In this document: positions 41,900-53,290 of the stretch, piece after piece | Layout: every line of letters starts with the position of its first letter | How positions within the stretch are numbered: the stretch's first letter is position 1 | NCBI RefSeq assembly: GCF_022539665.2 | Contig: NC_081337.1 | Coordinates: 7,912,679-7,976,678, forward strand | Direction of reading: 5' to 3' | Source of the DNA: Daphnia carinata | Taxonomy: Eukaryota > Arthropoda > Branchiopoda > Diplostraca > Daphniidae | Length of the DNA stretch: 64,000 nucleotides | Made by a program: the position numbers and the translations under genes | Notes under the pieces: model-generated | Seen by the model: the letters and a program-made list of their open reading frames with translations, nothing else | What the model was told of the DNA's origin: nothing | Databases searched by the model: none

Positions 41900-42899
41900 T
41901 CAAGAGGTTTTAACGGCCGGTCTTTTGCTAGACTGTTGCTGCTTCTTGGCCTGTTTCATTTTCATAGCCGTCCCTTTCATTGAAGTGATGACTTGCTTCT
42001 TGTTCTCCTCCTTGAGCCGTTTCTCCTCCTCTTCATCCACAGGTTCAACCCCATCCTTGTTTTTGTCGGCCTCGTCAACCAGATCATTTTGCTGCCGAAA
42101 AAAATCTTCATACGTAAACTTGACGCAATGGACCGAGTCACATAGCTCGAAACCGCATTGTAAGCAGGCCGGAAGCCGGATCTCCGTCACTCCTGAACGG
42201 TTTGTTCTGATTATTCGGCGTACGGAAAGGCCGCTGACAAACCCGCTAATCCTCCTAGTTCGAATCCCTCCTTCTCGTCTTGTTTTCAACCGTAATTTCT
42301 CCAATTCGACCAACCTTGAAGAAAATTATCATCGTATTAAGATTTCGCGAAACGGCAACGTATTTCATACTTGGTAAAAAACTCGTCATCCTGCTTTGAA
42401 GTGGGTCGAGCCACCGTCAGCATTTTCCAGTTAATTTCGACGGTAGCGAGATCCAGAATTCGGACGGACTGCATGGCGACAGGTATTGGATCTGGGTAAG
42501 AGTGCCCACAGTTGACGCTGATCGGATGTATCCCGGCCACAATTCGGCCTGTCTTTTGGGGTGATTTATCCCTCGCACCTCCAGTCCGAGCATATTGACG
42601 GTGAGGGGATTTGCTTTTCTGTGTCTCTTTACGACAGGTGAAGGAGTAATCCTCACCAATAATAATTTCTTCTGGCCGTACCTTTAGAATTTTTTATGAG
42701 AAAATATTTTGTACAAACTATTTGTTTTCAATTGCTAAATTGTTGCCCTTACCTTTTCAGGTTTAATGCGGAATTCGGGGATGTGAGCAAGGAGTTTTTC
42801 AAACTCCTGTTTGGTGCGAGGCCGGGCCGTAGACAGATCGAGCGCTTGCATGGCCTCTGCGCGTGGCGCCAACAGATCTTCCAACCGAAAGAGAGCCAT
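41900..42899 (-). CDS. unrecognised 290-aa protein, three exons
   Basis: Exons on the minus strand, 42899-42753, 42681-42371 and 42314-41900, join in frame through GTAAGG and GTATGA donors and give 290 residues. The ATG has an excellent context, GCAGCCATGG. An acidic/basic N-terminal segment (MALFRLEDLLAPRAEAMQAL) leads to a Pro/Lys-rich middle with RPEEIIIGEDYSFTCRKE and GIHPISVNCGHSYPDPIPVA. Next come an Arg-rich stretch and a compact Cys motif CLQCGFELCDSVHCVKFTYE that could bind zinc. A highly charged Lys/Glu/Gln C-terminus closes the protein. I do not recognise the family. The single continuous frame through two splice junctions makes it a real gene rather than noise. Nothing in the neighbourhood tells its role. 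Confidence 0.8.
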
Positions 42900-45800
42900 G
42901 GCTGCGACGCAGACCAACTCATGTCTTGTTCAAGAAACCAGCTGTAGCTGACTTGATGCTGGACGACGTCTCGCCTCAGCAGCCGTCCCATCCTGCTTCG
43001 GAACATCCACAATAACAAAGGTACGTGCTGTTATTTCCATTTCCATTTTTTTTTCCTATCTTTCGCAAAATGGAGCAAACCACAATTTGGTCTGTTCCAT
43101 TCAACGGCCGAGATTACTGTGTTGTACAAGGAACCTGACAGACAGGAATAACATGTTATATGGTTATCCCAACTTACCAAATACGAATGTGATAGCGAGT
43201 AACATCACGGAACCATATAAAAGTATTCCTGGCTGTCCACTATCTTGTCACGGAAAACTAGGGTTTCTCATGGATCGCGCGATCCACAGATCTATTCAAG
43301 TCTTTGTAGACAAAGGGGGCAAAAGCGATGTTCACTGAACATGTAAATAAGGTTTACATGGAATGAAACTCGCTTTTTAGTTTATCACGGACGCAAGTGA
43401 ATGGCGGATCTGTTGCTCGTGTACCAGTCCTCGGAAGGAACACTGGTCGATCTCTGCTACGATTAAGTGTCGTTGGACGACTGGAGCTTCTTATAGCTAG
43501 CGACTAGGGATTTGTATACAGGTCTTGTGGGTAAAGGAAACGCGTCTGCATGTTAATCATAGACGACGAGTTGAGCAGTGTGTTGAAGCCGGAGTTGCGC
43601 TTCAGCCCTTGACCGCAGTGCCCACCCGTGTACATGTAGAGAAAACTTGCCCCTTCAGCTAAGCGCGGGCTGGCAAACGGCTGCCCTCCATCCGGAAAGG
43701 GTTAGAAAAAGAAAAAAAACGAAAAAAAAGTCTGCCTGCACACAGTGGATGGAGGGATGACTGCTTCGCGTGACTGACATATCCTTTTTTTCCTTTTTGG
43801 CTATTCTCTTTACGGTTTCCCCTTACTCTTTCCAGAATCCATATCTAGAGACATTTGATTCGGTGCTTTGGGGATGGCATACTTTTTGTATTATTTGTTT
43901 TTGGAGTCTTCACATGTAGAATTACTTTCATTCTCCTTCCTATACGATTTGCATGGGGATAAAAGATATCCCTTGGCGTTTCACGTCAGTTCCCGATCAA
44001 TTGTATTCGTTTTCCGCTCTTGCATAGACACAGAAAGGGAGGCACCGTTCACGAAAAGAAAAGCACGAAGAAATCATTCCATCATTTTCAGTTTTTTCCC
44101 CCTTGCGTCGTTTCCAACACCTCGTGCGTTGTTCGAAAGCTATCACGTAGATATATTTATAGGGTAGATAATAGGCTATTTGGGCCCTTTTCGTTGATAG
44201 CATAAGTAGGAGGACGTTTGCCCACCTCCCCCCACTCGCCCTTTTTGTTTTGTTTGTCTCGAAGTTGAATAGCTCCAGCTGTTCGTTTTGTAGCATTAAC
44301 TTTTTCCTTATATTTTACGCTAAACTTGAATGTGACCCAACAGTTTTATTCCATTTTTTGAACGCTATACACCATTATCCTTCCTAAACCTCGTATGCGG
44401 TATACAAGAGCGCGCCATTCAGGTTAGCGTGGATCAACGAGGCCGGCGAATAAAGCGGGCGGGAGTCTAGAGTTACCGTCTTACTTCGTAGTAAGGCAAT
44501 TGACAATAGGATTATAACTACAGCAACATTCTGCTACTTTTTCGGTACTAATATTATACGATTATTGTTCTCCATGTAAAACAGAAATTTCGGCAAAAAG
44601 TTTGTTTTTATATGTTGAACATTTACATCATGCTACAAAGTTGTTTTCACTTCTTTTTTGTAGTAAGTGATGTACTGCATGTACCACAAACTTTTAGCTT
44701 GGTTTTTGTGCTTTTCCCTCTTATCGCTGGTCATCGACTTTGTTTCCTTTTAAACCCGTAACTTAAAAATGGGCGTACAGGTCGCAAGGCATTCAATCTA
44801 TTACTGCGCCCGCAAAAAATTCATTAGAGATATGGCTACGAAATTGATCGTTTGAAAGCGTGCCCAGTCCAGTCAGGCGTATGATAATAACTCTTGCACC
44901 ACTATGAACTGTTTAGATTGCATCTTATTGTTACATCAATACTGGTATAAAAGAACGGGAAAAAGAGAAAAAGTCTATATAGGTAGTGTTGAAAGCCAAC
45001 AAAGTTAGTTAAACCTGAAAGTGATGATTGATTCTTGACTTCAGAACAGTGTGTGTGTGAACCCACGGGCATTGTTACGCTTCTAACCGGGGTGGGTGGA
45101 AAGGCTTTTCAAAGGTCTTTAATCAATGTTTGGAAAACGCAAACTGCAGTGTTATACTCACACACACACACACACGCTGGTTTAACTAACTTGATACGTG
45201 GCTAAAGGGGGTCTAGTTGGATTCCCTTTAATTTCCCCCTATCATTTCCTTCAAGCCCTACTGCCGGAAAGGCGTTCCTGTCAGGAACAGTTTTGATGAA
45301 TGCCTCGCCGCAGAAAAAGAAAAAGGCGATATTACCATTTTTCTTGCGGAATCACTGTAGCCAAAAAGTGTATTTATGCTGAGCTTTTACCGTGCAACAC
45401 CTTGTTAGGGGCCATGTGGTTTCGCTGCTATTGCTCTTTAGTTGGCATCGTCGTTTTGCGTTTGGTTGGCATTGATGTGGTGAGTGAACCATGAACGTTT
45501 CTTGTAAGAAGATGAGCTATTTTTTGATTTTCTTTGTCACTGCAAGCGGTGCAACAATGCTCGTAGACGCTTTGTGTAACTTGGCTCGGCACACTTCACT
45601 GGCGCAATAACAACAACACGCAAGTCAAAAGAGAAGCCGCACGCAGCCAAGAAACGAGCGGTTGAGTTCTCGAACGTTATTTTTTTGTTATTGTTGTTGT
45701 TGTTGTTCTTTTGCCAGTCTTAGTACAGCCTACTGACGTGCTTAATCTACCCAGAGAACAATTTTAAAATAATATCAACCAGCGGAAAAGCTTCGTCTCA

Positions 45801-46494
45801 CGACTGTTTGCTACCGCTAGAAATATGCTTACTGGTTGTGCAGCGGGTTAGTGGGGAGGGAGGAAAAGCCGTCAGGGCAATCCTTCACCATGTATATTAT
45901 TGATTAGACACATGAGCCCAAAAGGCGGCCAAGAGTTACGCAGACGGGTGGGTACTATCGTTGCCATGCTGCGACTCATGGCTAAGCACTCGCTTACCCT
46001 TTTCATGTTTTTATTCTTTCCTTTTCTCAACATAAATGGCGAGTTGACAAAAGAGGAACAAAAAAGTAAAAGCCACACGACAGAGAGGTTATACTTTGAA
46101 TGGGTTTTGCAATGTCGAACTAAAAAAATCAAAACGGAGCCACAGTTCGTGTGTTTCGCCTCTCTGGTCTTCGTTGCGTGTGCTAAAGCACTGAGGTCTG
46201 ATTTTTCCCTCCCGGAATATATTGAAAAAAGAAAAGAAAGGAAAAACTCTTTATACATATGCTTCGAGGTTTCGGCTTAGTTTTTTCCCCCGTTATTTTT
46301 TCTCGAGATTACATTTTTTTTTTTTTTTGAGAAGAAAGAACAATACACCGTATACCTGAAGTCGCAGTATTAAATTACAAACAAAACGTTTTTATTCAAT
46401 TGCTAGAATAAGGCATTGCCCAATTGATTTTCTTTTTTCAAGTAAAAGCGTTTTGAACAGTGTGTATTTTTTTTTTACACAAATGCATTTCCAC
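42900..46494. other. intergenic sequence
   Basis: About 3.6 kb between two minus-strand genes. It must hold the promoter of the 42.9-kb gene and the 3' flank of PRMT7. A CA dinucleotide tract lies near 45160-45176, a TTG/GTT repeat near 45690-45708 and a long T run at about 46313-46328. Several mid-length open frames (for example 45872-46280 on both strands) are mirror-image frames without splice or homology support. Confidence 0.4.
45158..45176. repeat. CA microsatellite
   Basis: An uninterrupted (CA)n tract of about nine units. A simple repeat. Confidence 0.85.
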
Positions 46495-49129
46495 TTACAA
46501 AATTGAAAATTTGAATTTGAATTCATAAGTATCAGGAACAAAATTGATTTGGTAATTTAAACATTTTTCTTCTGTTGGCAAACTAACAGGATCTTTAATG
46601 AAGTAAACTGCTTGTTTGGAGTGCATGTCCCACTGAACGTTTTGACCAAGCGTGACAGGAGCAGTCGGCCCACCACTAATTACATTTGCCTCGTCCAGTT
46701 GCCAATCGATCCACAGGGCCACTCCATTAACAGTGCCAGTAACTGGTAAGTTGACCTTACCTTCCACCTCAGGAATTTCTTTGGTCATTCGGGAAAGTGT
46801 CGTCAAATCTAGCATCATTAACTGAATAGCTGGACTTAGCGCACGAGTGGGATATTCCCACAGAGGATGAGGCTCAACTTGAGAATCGCTGGTATCAATA
46901 GCACTCTGTAATCATGGTAATTTATATAGTTGATATGCAAATTAAAAGGTCAAGCAATAAATAATAGTTGTTTACCTCAATCAGGTTATCAAAAACTGTG
47001 AGATCAATTCCTTGAGTGGAGCGTACCGGGGCCCTGATTTTCCATAAATCTTTCATCTCGACGGCCATGGCGTAAAGGTACGCCTTGCCAGGTAAAATTT
47101 TTGTCACGCCATCTGCCAATAAGTGTTGCACGGTGTTTTTCCAATGTGCGAAGTAAAGATTGTGCCATGGTAGCACAGAACTCTCGAAAACGGGTTCTCC
47201 CAACACTAGATTTACCTACAAATAGTAGTAAAATGAAAAACGTTAACTGAAGCAAAGCCACTGTCTTACTATTTACAAATTGCCGAATGTCATTGCTATT
47301 TTACAATGAAGTCCATACCGGCTTTAAAAATAAAGCTTCAATATGTAACAGTCGTACCTTTAAGTCGAGTTTTCTCTTTTCAAGATCTCCATCTAGGACG
47401 GTTACTTGTTCTTCTAGGTCATTTCTTTTAACCCATGCCTCCAATACTCGACGGCAATGTGGATTTCTTTCGGCGGCATAGACTTTTCGCGCTCCTAATT
47501 TGGCCACTATCAATCCTAATAAACAGCAATCGCCCAATGTCAAGCAGACTGTATCGGAGCTGATCATTTTTTCCAACACCCTTATGTATTTTTGGTTGCG
47601 ATCGTTGTCATTCAGCTGTCCTAAACGGGGACGGCTACAAGCAAGATGAACAGAGCAATCACAGGATGGACGCGGCATGGTAACGGAAGGGGACGTTTCT
47701 GTCTGTAATCCAAACCAAAGGCTATATTCGTCATGGTAACCCGTCAGGTGTAATCTCTCGCCTTCTGATTCGATAGTTATATCATCAGGTAAATAATAAA
47801 TGGCTTGCATCCAATGATCCCTCCATGGTAATTCGTTTCCTGCAGGATAAACAAGCGGTTAACTTCGGAGAAGCAAATTTTTACTATTATAACACCTTCT
47901 GGATGTGCCCAGGGAGGCGCGCAACTTAAGACAATTTCGCCTGCTGAATCCATGTCCAACGTCCACCACATTAGAATGGCATGAGCTTTGCCGCTGCATT
48001 TCGCAAAGAAATTCACTGTGTTTGCGTCGTCCTTAGGAATTGGCACTTTACTGTTCCAATCAAAGCTATAATCGAAAACAAAGTTATGATAAATAATATC
48101 CTACAATTTGATTTCAGTACTTGAAGATTGGAATGGGGTCTGAAAGGATTTTGAAGTGGGTCTCCTTGAGTTGGGCAAGCTGAACATCATGCACTGCTCC
48201 ATTCCCAGGGCAAATGGAAACATTTGAAGGCGGTTTTATAAAGTCAGCACCAAGTTTGATGGGCATGGACCGGTTCCATGAGGATACTAGGTGGGATTCA
48301 ATCAACTGGACATAAATTGTAGCTCGTGCTGGGATGACAACTGAATCTTCCTACAAAGATGCAAAACTGATGTTAGCCTTTTATGTACTATGTATGTTTT
48401 TACTTACTGTGAGCAAGTGTTGATTAGCATGGTTGAAAGTCCCAATGGCACCTTCCCCAATCAGCTCTGTGTCAAACACTTCTGTTATTAGAACATTGGC
48501 TTTGCCTTCCATGTCTTTCTGAGGGCCAACTGTGATTTCAGTTGACCTTTTTGGAATTATTTTAATTGAATCGGCAAAACCATTGTGGGCAATAACTTCA
48601 GCTGAACATTTCACCATGGGCTGGAATGTCTGTGGATAAAAAGAAACAGGAATATTTTGTTAACTAACTTAGTACAAATGCAAAATTCAACAGACCTCAC
48701 AAGCAAAGACAGCAGATGCCTGTGCCTTAACAGCCATCATTGCAAGAAGCCCAGTTCCAGTGCCAATATCCAGTACTCGAGAAGCTTTTCCTTTAATCCT
48801 GAGTATGTTTAGAGCTTTGTTCAAAGCTAAATTGTATTTAAAATTCTATATGTAAGCGAAAAATGTATCTTGAGAATTTAAAAAAAAATGTGTTTGTTTA
48901 AAACTACCCTTTCTTCGTCGTGCAACATATCGGCAAACCCAGAACGGGCGATTTCTTGAATGTAGTCATAACTTTCAGCTTGCATATCCCATTCCAAACT
49001 TCCTGTCCCTGGATTAAACTTCTGAACAAGAATACCATTATGGCTCATTTTATAACTACGTAACTGTTCGAACCAAAATTTTGTTCCAAAAAATTTAGAG
49101 ATTTTAAGCGGAAACTTCAGATGAAACAT
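46495..49129 (-). CDS. PRMT7: protein arginine N-methyltransferase 7 (8 exons)
   Basis: SAM-dependent enzyme that makes omega-N-monomethylarginine on histones, splicing factors and other proteins; family members act in cytosol and nucleus. Exons: 49129-48908, 48845-48696, 48629-48408, 48350-48121, 48065-47896, 47839-47358, 47215-46976 and 46905-46495, closing on 708 residues (vertebrate PRMT7 is about 690). The N-terminal module carries [42 protein letters not shown] motif [14 protein letters not shown], and the double-E loop [12 protein letters not shown] with both glutamates. A second, divergent PRMT module follows ([55 protein letters not shown]), the tandem arrangement typical of PRMT7. 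The annotated ATG at 49129 adds about 27 residues before an internal ATG at 49048; the family's usual N-terminus is short, so the internal one may be used. The first codons and promoter are duplicated in inverted orientation at 50.7 kb. Confidence 0.95.
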
Positions 49130-49198
49130 GTGGGACTTTAAAACTAATCGGCGGTGTGTTCGAATGTTCGCGACATCTTACGACTAGTTCAAACACTA
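49086..49198 (-). repeat. left arm of inverted duplication (PRMT7 promoter and first codons)
   Basis: About 113 bp covering the PRMT7 start codon and its immediate upstream sequence. Read on the minus strand from 49198 it begins TAGTGTTTGAACTAGTCG. It aligns with only scattered changes and small indels to plus-strand 50725-50837. Both arms share the word ATGTTTCAT and the following GTGAAGTTT/CTGAAGTTT codons. Confidence 0.8.
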
Positions 49199-49499
49199 AA
49201 ATATAGCCATCTGTTTTACAAAAAACTCGGCCTTTTTCTGCTATCGCCATATACCGATCAGATTCCTAGTTAATTCTTTAGAGACAACTTAAGATATTCT
49301 TGCCATACAAAAATATTTTTTTTAATTTATAATTTTATTTAATTAAGATATAATTAAATCTTATTTATTTTGTTCTATTCTATTTTTTAAAACACTTTCA
49401 CAACGGTTTTTGCAGAAAAACTTTTTTTAAGCCCGACTAAATAAGCCAGACTTACTTATTTTTCCACGAATATTCGGTGTAATTCAAAAACGGCTAACT

Positions 49500-50478
49500 T
49501 GACAAGAAAACAAGTGGCATTTTCTGAATCAGCGTTAAATTTTGATTATACTGTGTAATTTCTATCGAATTCACAGAGATGTCATTTTTGGCCGATTTTG
49601 ACAAAAATGGTAAGGCTATAGCCTTCTCACTTTTTCATTTTTGGCTAAATTTTAAATTTCGCTTAAAATACATGATTTCGATTCAGAATCGAGTGCTTGT
49701 CACGGAAATCAATCAATTAAACGTAAAAAACGAAAAAATAAGAAAAGTTATTTATTAAGTTTATTAGTTATTAAGGTTTGTATTACGTTTAATTCAAAAT
49801 CCATAAGGCCCATTGGAAAATAAATTTGATTTCCGTGATGAGCATTCAATTATAAATCGAAATCGTGTATTTTAAGCGAAATTTAAAATCTAGCCAAAAA
49901 TGAAAAAGTGAGAAGGCTATAGCCTTCCCACTTTTGTCAAAATCGGCCAAAAACGAAATCTCTTGGAACTCGATGAAACTCACTCAGTATAATGAAAATT
50001 GAACGCTGATTTCGATTCAGCTATTAGTTTTTTCCTTAACCTAGCCATTTTGAAAATAAACGATAGCAAAGGGCTGTTAGTGACACTTTTTTTACGCCGT
50101 AGGGTACTGGCGCGCTAGCGTTTTCAAAAATTCAGTGTTTTTCAAAAACGATTGACTTATTGAAAAGAAAACAATTTTTCCGGAATCAGCATCAAATTTA
50201 GAGTATATCCTGTGATTTTCACCCAATTCCAATGAGTGTCAGTTTTTGCAGGTATAAATTTTAAGCCCAACAAAATAAGCCCGACATGTGTTTTTGACGT
50301 ATAATTTAAAAACTACTAAAACAATTGAAAAATTAACTTGATTTCCGTAGCAAGCATTCAATTCTGAATCGAAATCATGTATTTTAAGCCAAATTTGAAA
50401 TTTGGCCAAAAATGAAAAAGTGCAAAGGCTATAGCCTTACCACTTTTGCGATTTTCGGTCAAATCGGGACATTGGCTG
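49500..50478. repeat. three-copy internal repeat unit, two inverted and one direct
   Basis: A unit of up to about 215 bp occurs forward at about 49500-49718, inverted at about 49815-50035, and again in the second orientation at about 50322-50478; 50160-50260 carries a partial forward copy. Shared words include AAGGCTATAGCCTT, the phrase TTTTTCATTTTTGGCTA and the phrase AAATTTCGCTTAAAATACA. The first two copies can fold on each other into a long hairpin. This looks like a non-autonomous foldback or MITE-like element. No transposase is present. Confidence 0.7.
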
Positions 50479-50577
50479 AAAACACTTGATTCCTACTCAA
50501 AATTGAACGACGATCACAAAAATCGGCATTGTTTTAATGTTAGACTTGTAGTTTTTGAGATAGGGCCTTAGAAATGG

Positions 50578-50634
50578 AAAAGTCGGGCTTATTTTGTTGG
50601 GCTCATTTTGTCGGGCTTATTTTGTCGGGCTGAT
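50578..50634. repeat. tandem GTCGGGCTTATTTTG repeats
   Basis: GTCGGGCTTATTTTGTTGGGC is followed by two further near copies of GTCGGGCTTATTTTG. The same word appears inverted at about 50259-50285 and in degraded form near 49431-49452. It is part of the repeat-rich insert between PRMT7 and GAS8. Confidence 0.75.
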
Positions 50635-50724
50635 TTTCAAATCCAACAATTTGCCCGTCCCAGGATTTTTATTCAGAAATGAATGATAATCACGAAAATC
50701 GAGTTTATTTTGCAATTACCCTTT

Positions 50725-50837
50725 TAGTGTTTGTACTAATCGTAAGATTTCGCGAACATTCAAACACCGCTGATAAGTTTTCATGTCCCAAATGTTTCAT
50801 GTGAAGTTTTCGCTTAAAACCTCTAAATTTTTAGATG
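50725..50837 (+). pseudogene. inverted duplicate of the PRMT7 promoter and first codons
   Basis: Plus-strand copy of the PRMT7 start region. It keeps an ATG frame that begins MSQMFHVKFSLKTSKF, against [13 protein letters not shown] in the real gene. The similarity then stops and the frame runs on into unrelated sequence, so the coding part is a fragment. The copied non-coding part lies directly upstream of GAS8 and could supply promoter activity to it. Confidence 0.65.
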
Positions 50838-50931
50838 ATCATGATTGTTTAAAGAGCGCAACTGCGAGTATATGCTTCGCAACGTATCTTAGCGACCAAT
50901 CCCAAACATGCGGGTCATCGACTAGTTTATT

Positions 50932-50959
50932 GTTACCTGGGTTACCTAGACGCAGCAAC
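50932..50959 (+). promoter_or_regulatory. candidate RFX X-box upstream of GAS8
   Basis: GTTACCTGGGTTAC matches the X-box palindrome GTTNCC-N2-GGNAAC with one mismatch in the right half. It overlaps a second GTTACCTAG and lies about 80-95 bp upstream of the GAS8 ATG. RFX factors drive ciliary genes through such sites close to the start. The site is inferred from motif and context only. Confidence 0.4.
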
Positions 50960-51025
50960 ATATCGCTTCATTATTTTCGCCTAAAATTTTAAGTTTCCAG
51001 CGGGGGATTTCTATTTTTAAAAAAC

Positions 51026-53024
51026 ATGGTGAGTAAGAATGAGATAAAAACAGCTGGGGCTAAGTCAGGAAAACCGGTAGGCTTTGATACTTTTCAGTTT
51101 AAAAACTATTAGGAACTTAAATTTAAGTACACGACTAGGCCAAAGGGAGCAAAGGTAAAAAGACCGGGAAGAAAAATGTATCTCACCGCAGCGCTTTACT
51201 GTTGGACGGACTACCAGTATCTGAGATGTCAAGAGATCAACTTCTTAATCATTTAACTCGACTTCTTGACCAGCTGGAAAAAGAACGTGAAGAACGTAAT
51301 TTTTTTCAACTAGAGCGCGATCAAATTTATGGTTTTTGGAAAGTCGCAAAGGAAGAAGTCGAAGATGTACGGGCTCGCCTCAGGTGATATTTAATTATGA
51401 TTCCAGCGTTAAATACTAGAAGGTTGCGAAATTTTTCTTTTCTTTCTTTTTCTTTTTATTGTTTCCTTCTCTTCTTATAGAAATAAAGAAAAGGAATTAG
51501 ACGACGCTGAAGAAATAAGACAAAAAGACATATCGATCTATAAGCAGCAAATAAAATGTCTTCTTCATGAACATCAGACAACTGTAGCTGAAGCGCGGGT
51601 TTGATTGCAGTTTTTTAAAAAATACCAATTCGGAACAAAAACAATTAAATTCAAAATACATTTGAATGCAGAACGAACAACAAACAGCTTTGGAGCTAGC
51701 TCATTTAGAACATCAAGATCAAGAGCAAATACTGCGTTTAGAACAACAGCGTTTGAAAGAGGAAATCCGTCATCTAAGTCTTCAAGAGCAGCTTACAGTT
51801 GACAATATCAAAATGGAACACTCACAAGAATTGAGTGAGATGCGTAAAAACTTAGAGCAGGAAGCTAGACAACTTGAAATCAAGTACCAAAATCAGATGG
51901 ATGCCCTGAGGAACGATCTAGAAAAACGGAGGAGAAACGACTTACAAAATATTGATACAAAAGATCAGCAACATTTAGCTGCACTAAAAGCTAATCACGA
52001 ACAGGCAGTAATTAATTTAAAGAATTATTTTAACGACATTATTCTCAACAACATGACCTTGATCACGTCTATGAAAGTAAAATAATTTAATTAATGTTAA
52101 AAAAAAATTACTACTACTATAACTGACCTATGTACTTCAATGGACAGGAACAATTATCAGAATTCCGGATTAAAGAAGAAAGGTTGGAAAAGCAATTTCA
52201 CAGGACTAGCAAGGAGATAAAGCATCTAAGGGAGAAATGCGAACAGCTGGAAAAAATAAATAAAGAGTTACGGAAAGATACAGAGAACTGGTTACATGCT
52301 AAAACTTCCCTACAAGTACCGCGATAACTTACCGTTGCTTGATACGATGACACATTCGCACTGTAAATTAACTTGCTTCGCAGGCAGCAAAAAGTCACCA
52401 CAAAACGATGTCCAAACAGCTTGAAGAAGCTGTATGGCAACGTGAAGTGGCCGAGCAACGTCTAGCGCGAACAAAAACCGAACGGGACGAGTTAGAAGAA
52501 AACTTCATGGCTGCTATCTTGGAGGTGCAACAGAAAGCAAATCTAAAACAGCTTGTTCTGGAAAAGAAAATGTAAATCCGCTTAACTATGTTAAAGAGAA
52601 AAAGAAAATGATTAATAATTAAACTTGCAGGGAAACATTACAAGAATCTCTTAAATTTAAAGACATTGCATTGAAACAATTTACCTTAAATGGATCTGGC
52701 TTGAACTTGGATGCAGGAACAAATTCATCTGGAGAGACAATTGTAATATAAACTACATAACATAATTAAATTAAAAATTTATTTCAGGATTTTTTTAAAT
52801 ATCTGCAGTCATGCTCTTTGAGAGAGGGGAGACAACAAACAGTGGTTAAAATGAACTTTGAAGCAGGACATCATGAAGGAATGCCAGACAAATCTTTCCA
52901 GTCCTCCAATGAGAGCATACCTGCCATTGAAGAAAAATTAAGCCTACAGTCTAGTTCAATCAAATCAATTCTAGATACATCAAAATCTAAGTCAGCAGTC
53001 TTGGACGTCAAAGATGTGTTGTAA
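51026..53024 (+). CDS. GAS8: GAS8 / dynein regulatory complex subunit 4
   Basis: Coiled-coil subunit of the nexin-dynein regulatory complex of motile axonemes, microtubule-associated. Exons: 51026-51076, 51139-51383, 51481-51598, 51672-52076, 52148-52315, 52384-52571, 52631-52742 and 52788-53024, closing on 507 residues (the human protein has 478). After a Lys/Gly-rich start (KGKKTGKK) come LLLDGLPVSEMSRDQLLNHL, LDQLEKEREERNFFQLERDQ and IYGFWKVAKEEVEDVRARLR. The rest is continuous coiled coil, including NLKNYFNDIILNNMTLITSM, which corresponds to the family's IKNYYNDITLNN segment. The C-terminal 75 residues are Ser-rich and not conserved. The ATG is immediately followed by GTGAGT, itself a donor-like string, so use of a short non-coding variant of exon 1 is possible. 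In arthropods motile cilia are confined to sperm or sensory cells, so restricted expression is expected. Confidence 0.92.
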
Positions 53025-53290
53025 CTGCTGAATTAAAACTTTAAACCGTATCTTAGAATTACAAAACAGTACCCTCCCCCCCTCAAAGCTGCCCAAGTAC
53101 TACAAAAAGAGTACGCCACACACAGATGAAAACAAACCAATGTGCTGCTCCTCAACCACCAAGCGGCTAAGTTCGTCTGCTATGCATGCTTTCGATCTTA
53201 ATTTTTTTTTGCAATTCTGTTGTAGTTTGATGCTAGAAGAATTAAAAGACGTAAAAATTGAGTTACTGAAGACTTATTACTTACTAAATA

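Larger units (their letters stand above)
49130..51025. other. divergent PRMT7-GAS8 intergenic region with repeat-rich insert
   Basis: About 1.9 kb between two divergent starts. It consists of two inverted arms (49086-49198 and 50725-50837) around roughly 1.5 kb of AT-rich sequence that is itself built from several inverted and direct copies of a unit centred on GGCTATAGCC. No coding exon is supported. The right end, next to GAS8, has CCAAT and GTTACC words typical of a promoter. Confidence 0.6.

Noticed and set aside
45872-46280. Overlapping open frames of about 126-128 codons on both strands
   Set aside because: Mirror-image frames with no splice partners, no recognisable domain and low-complexity content; treated as chance.
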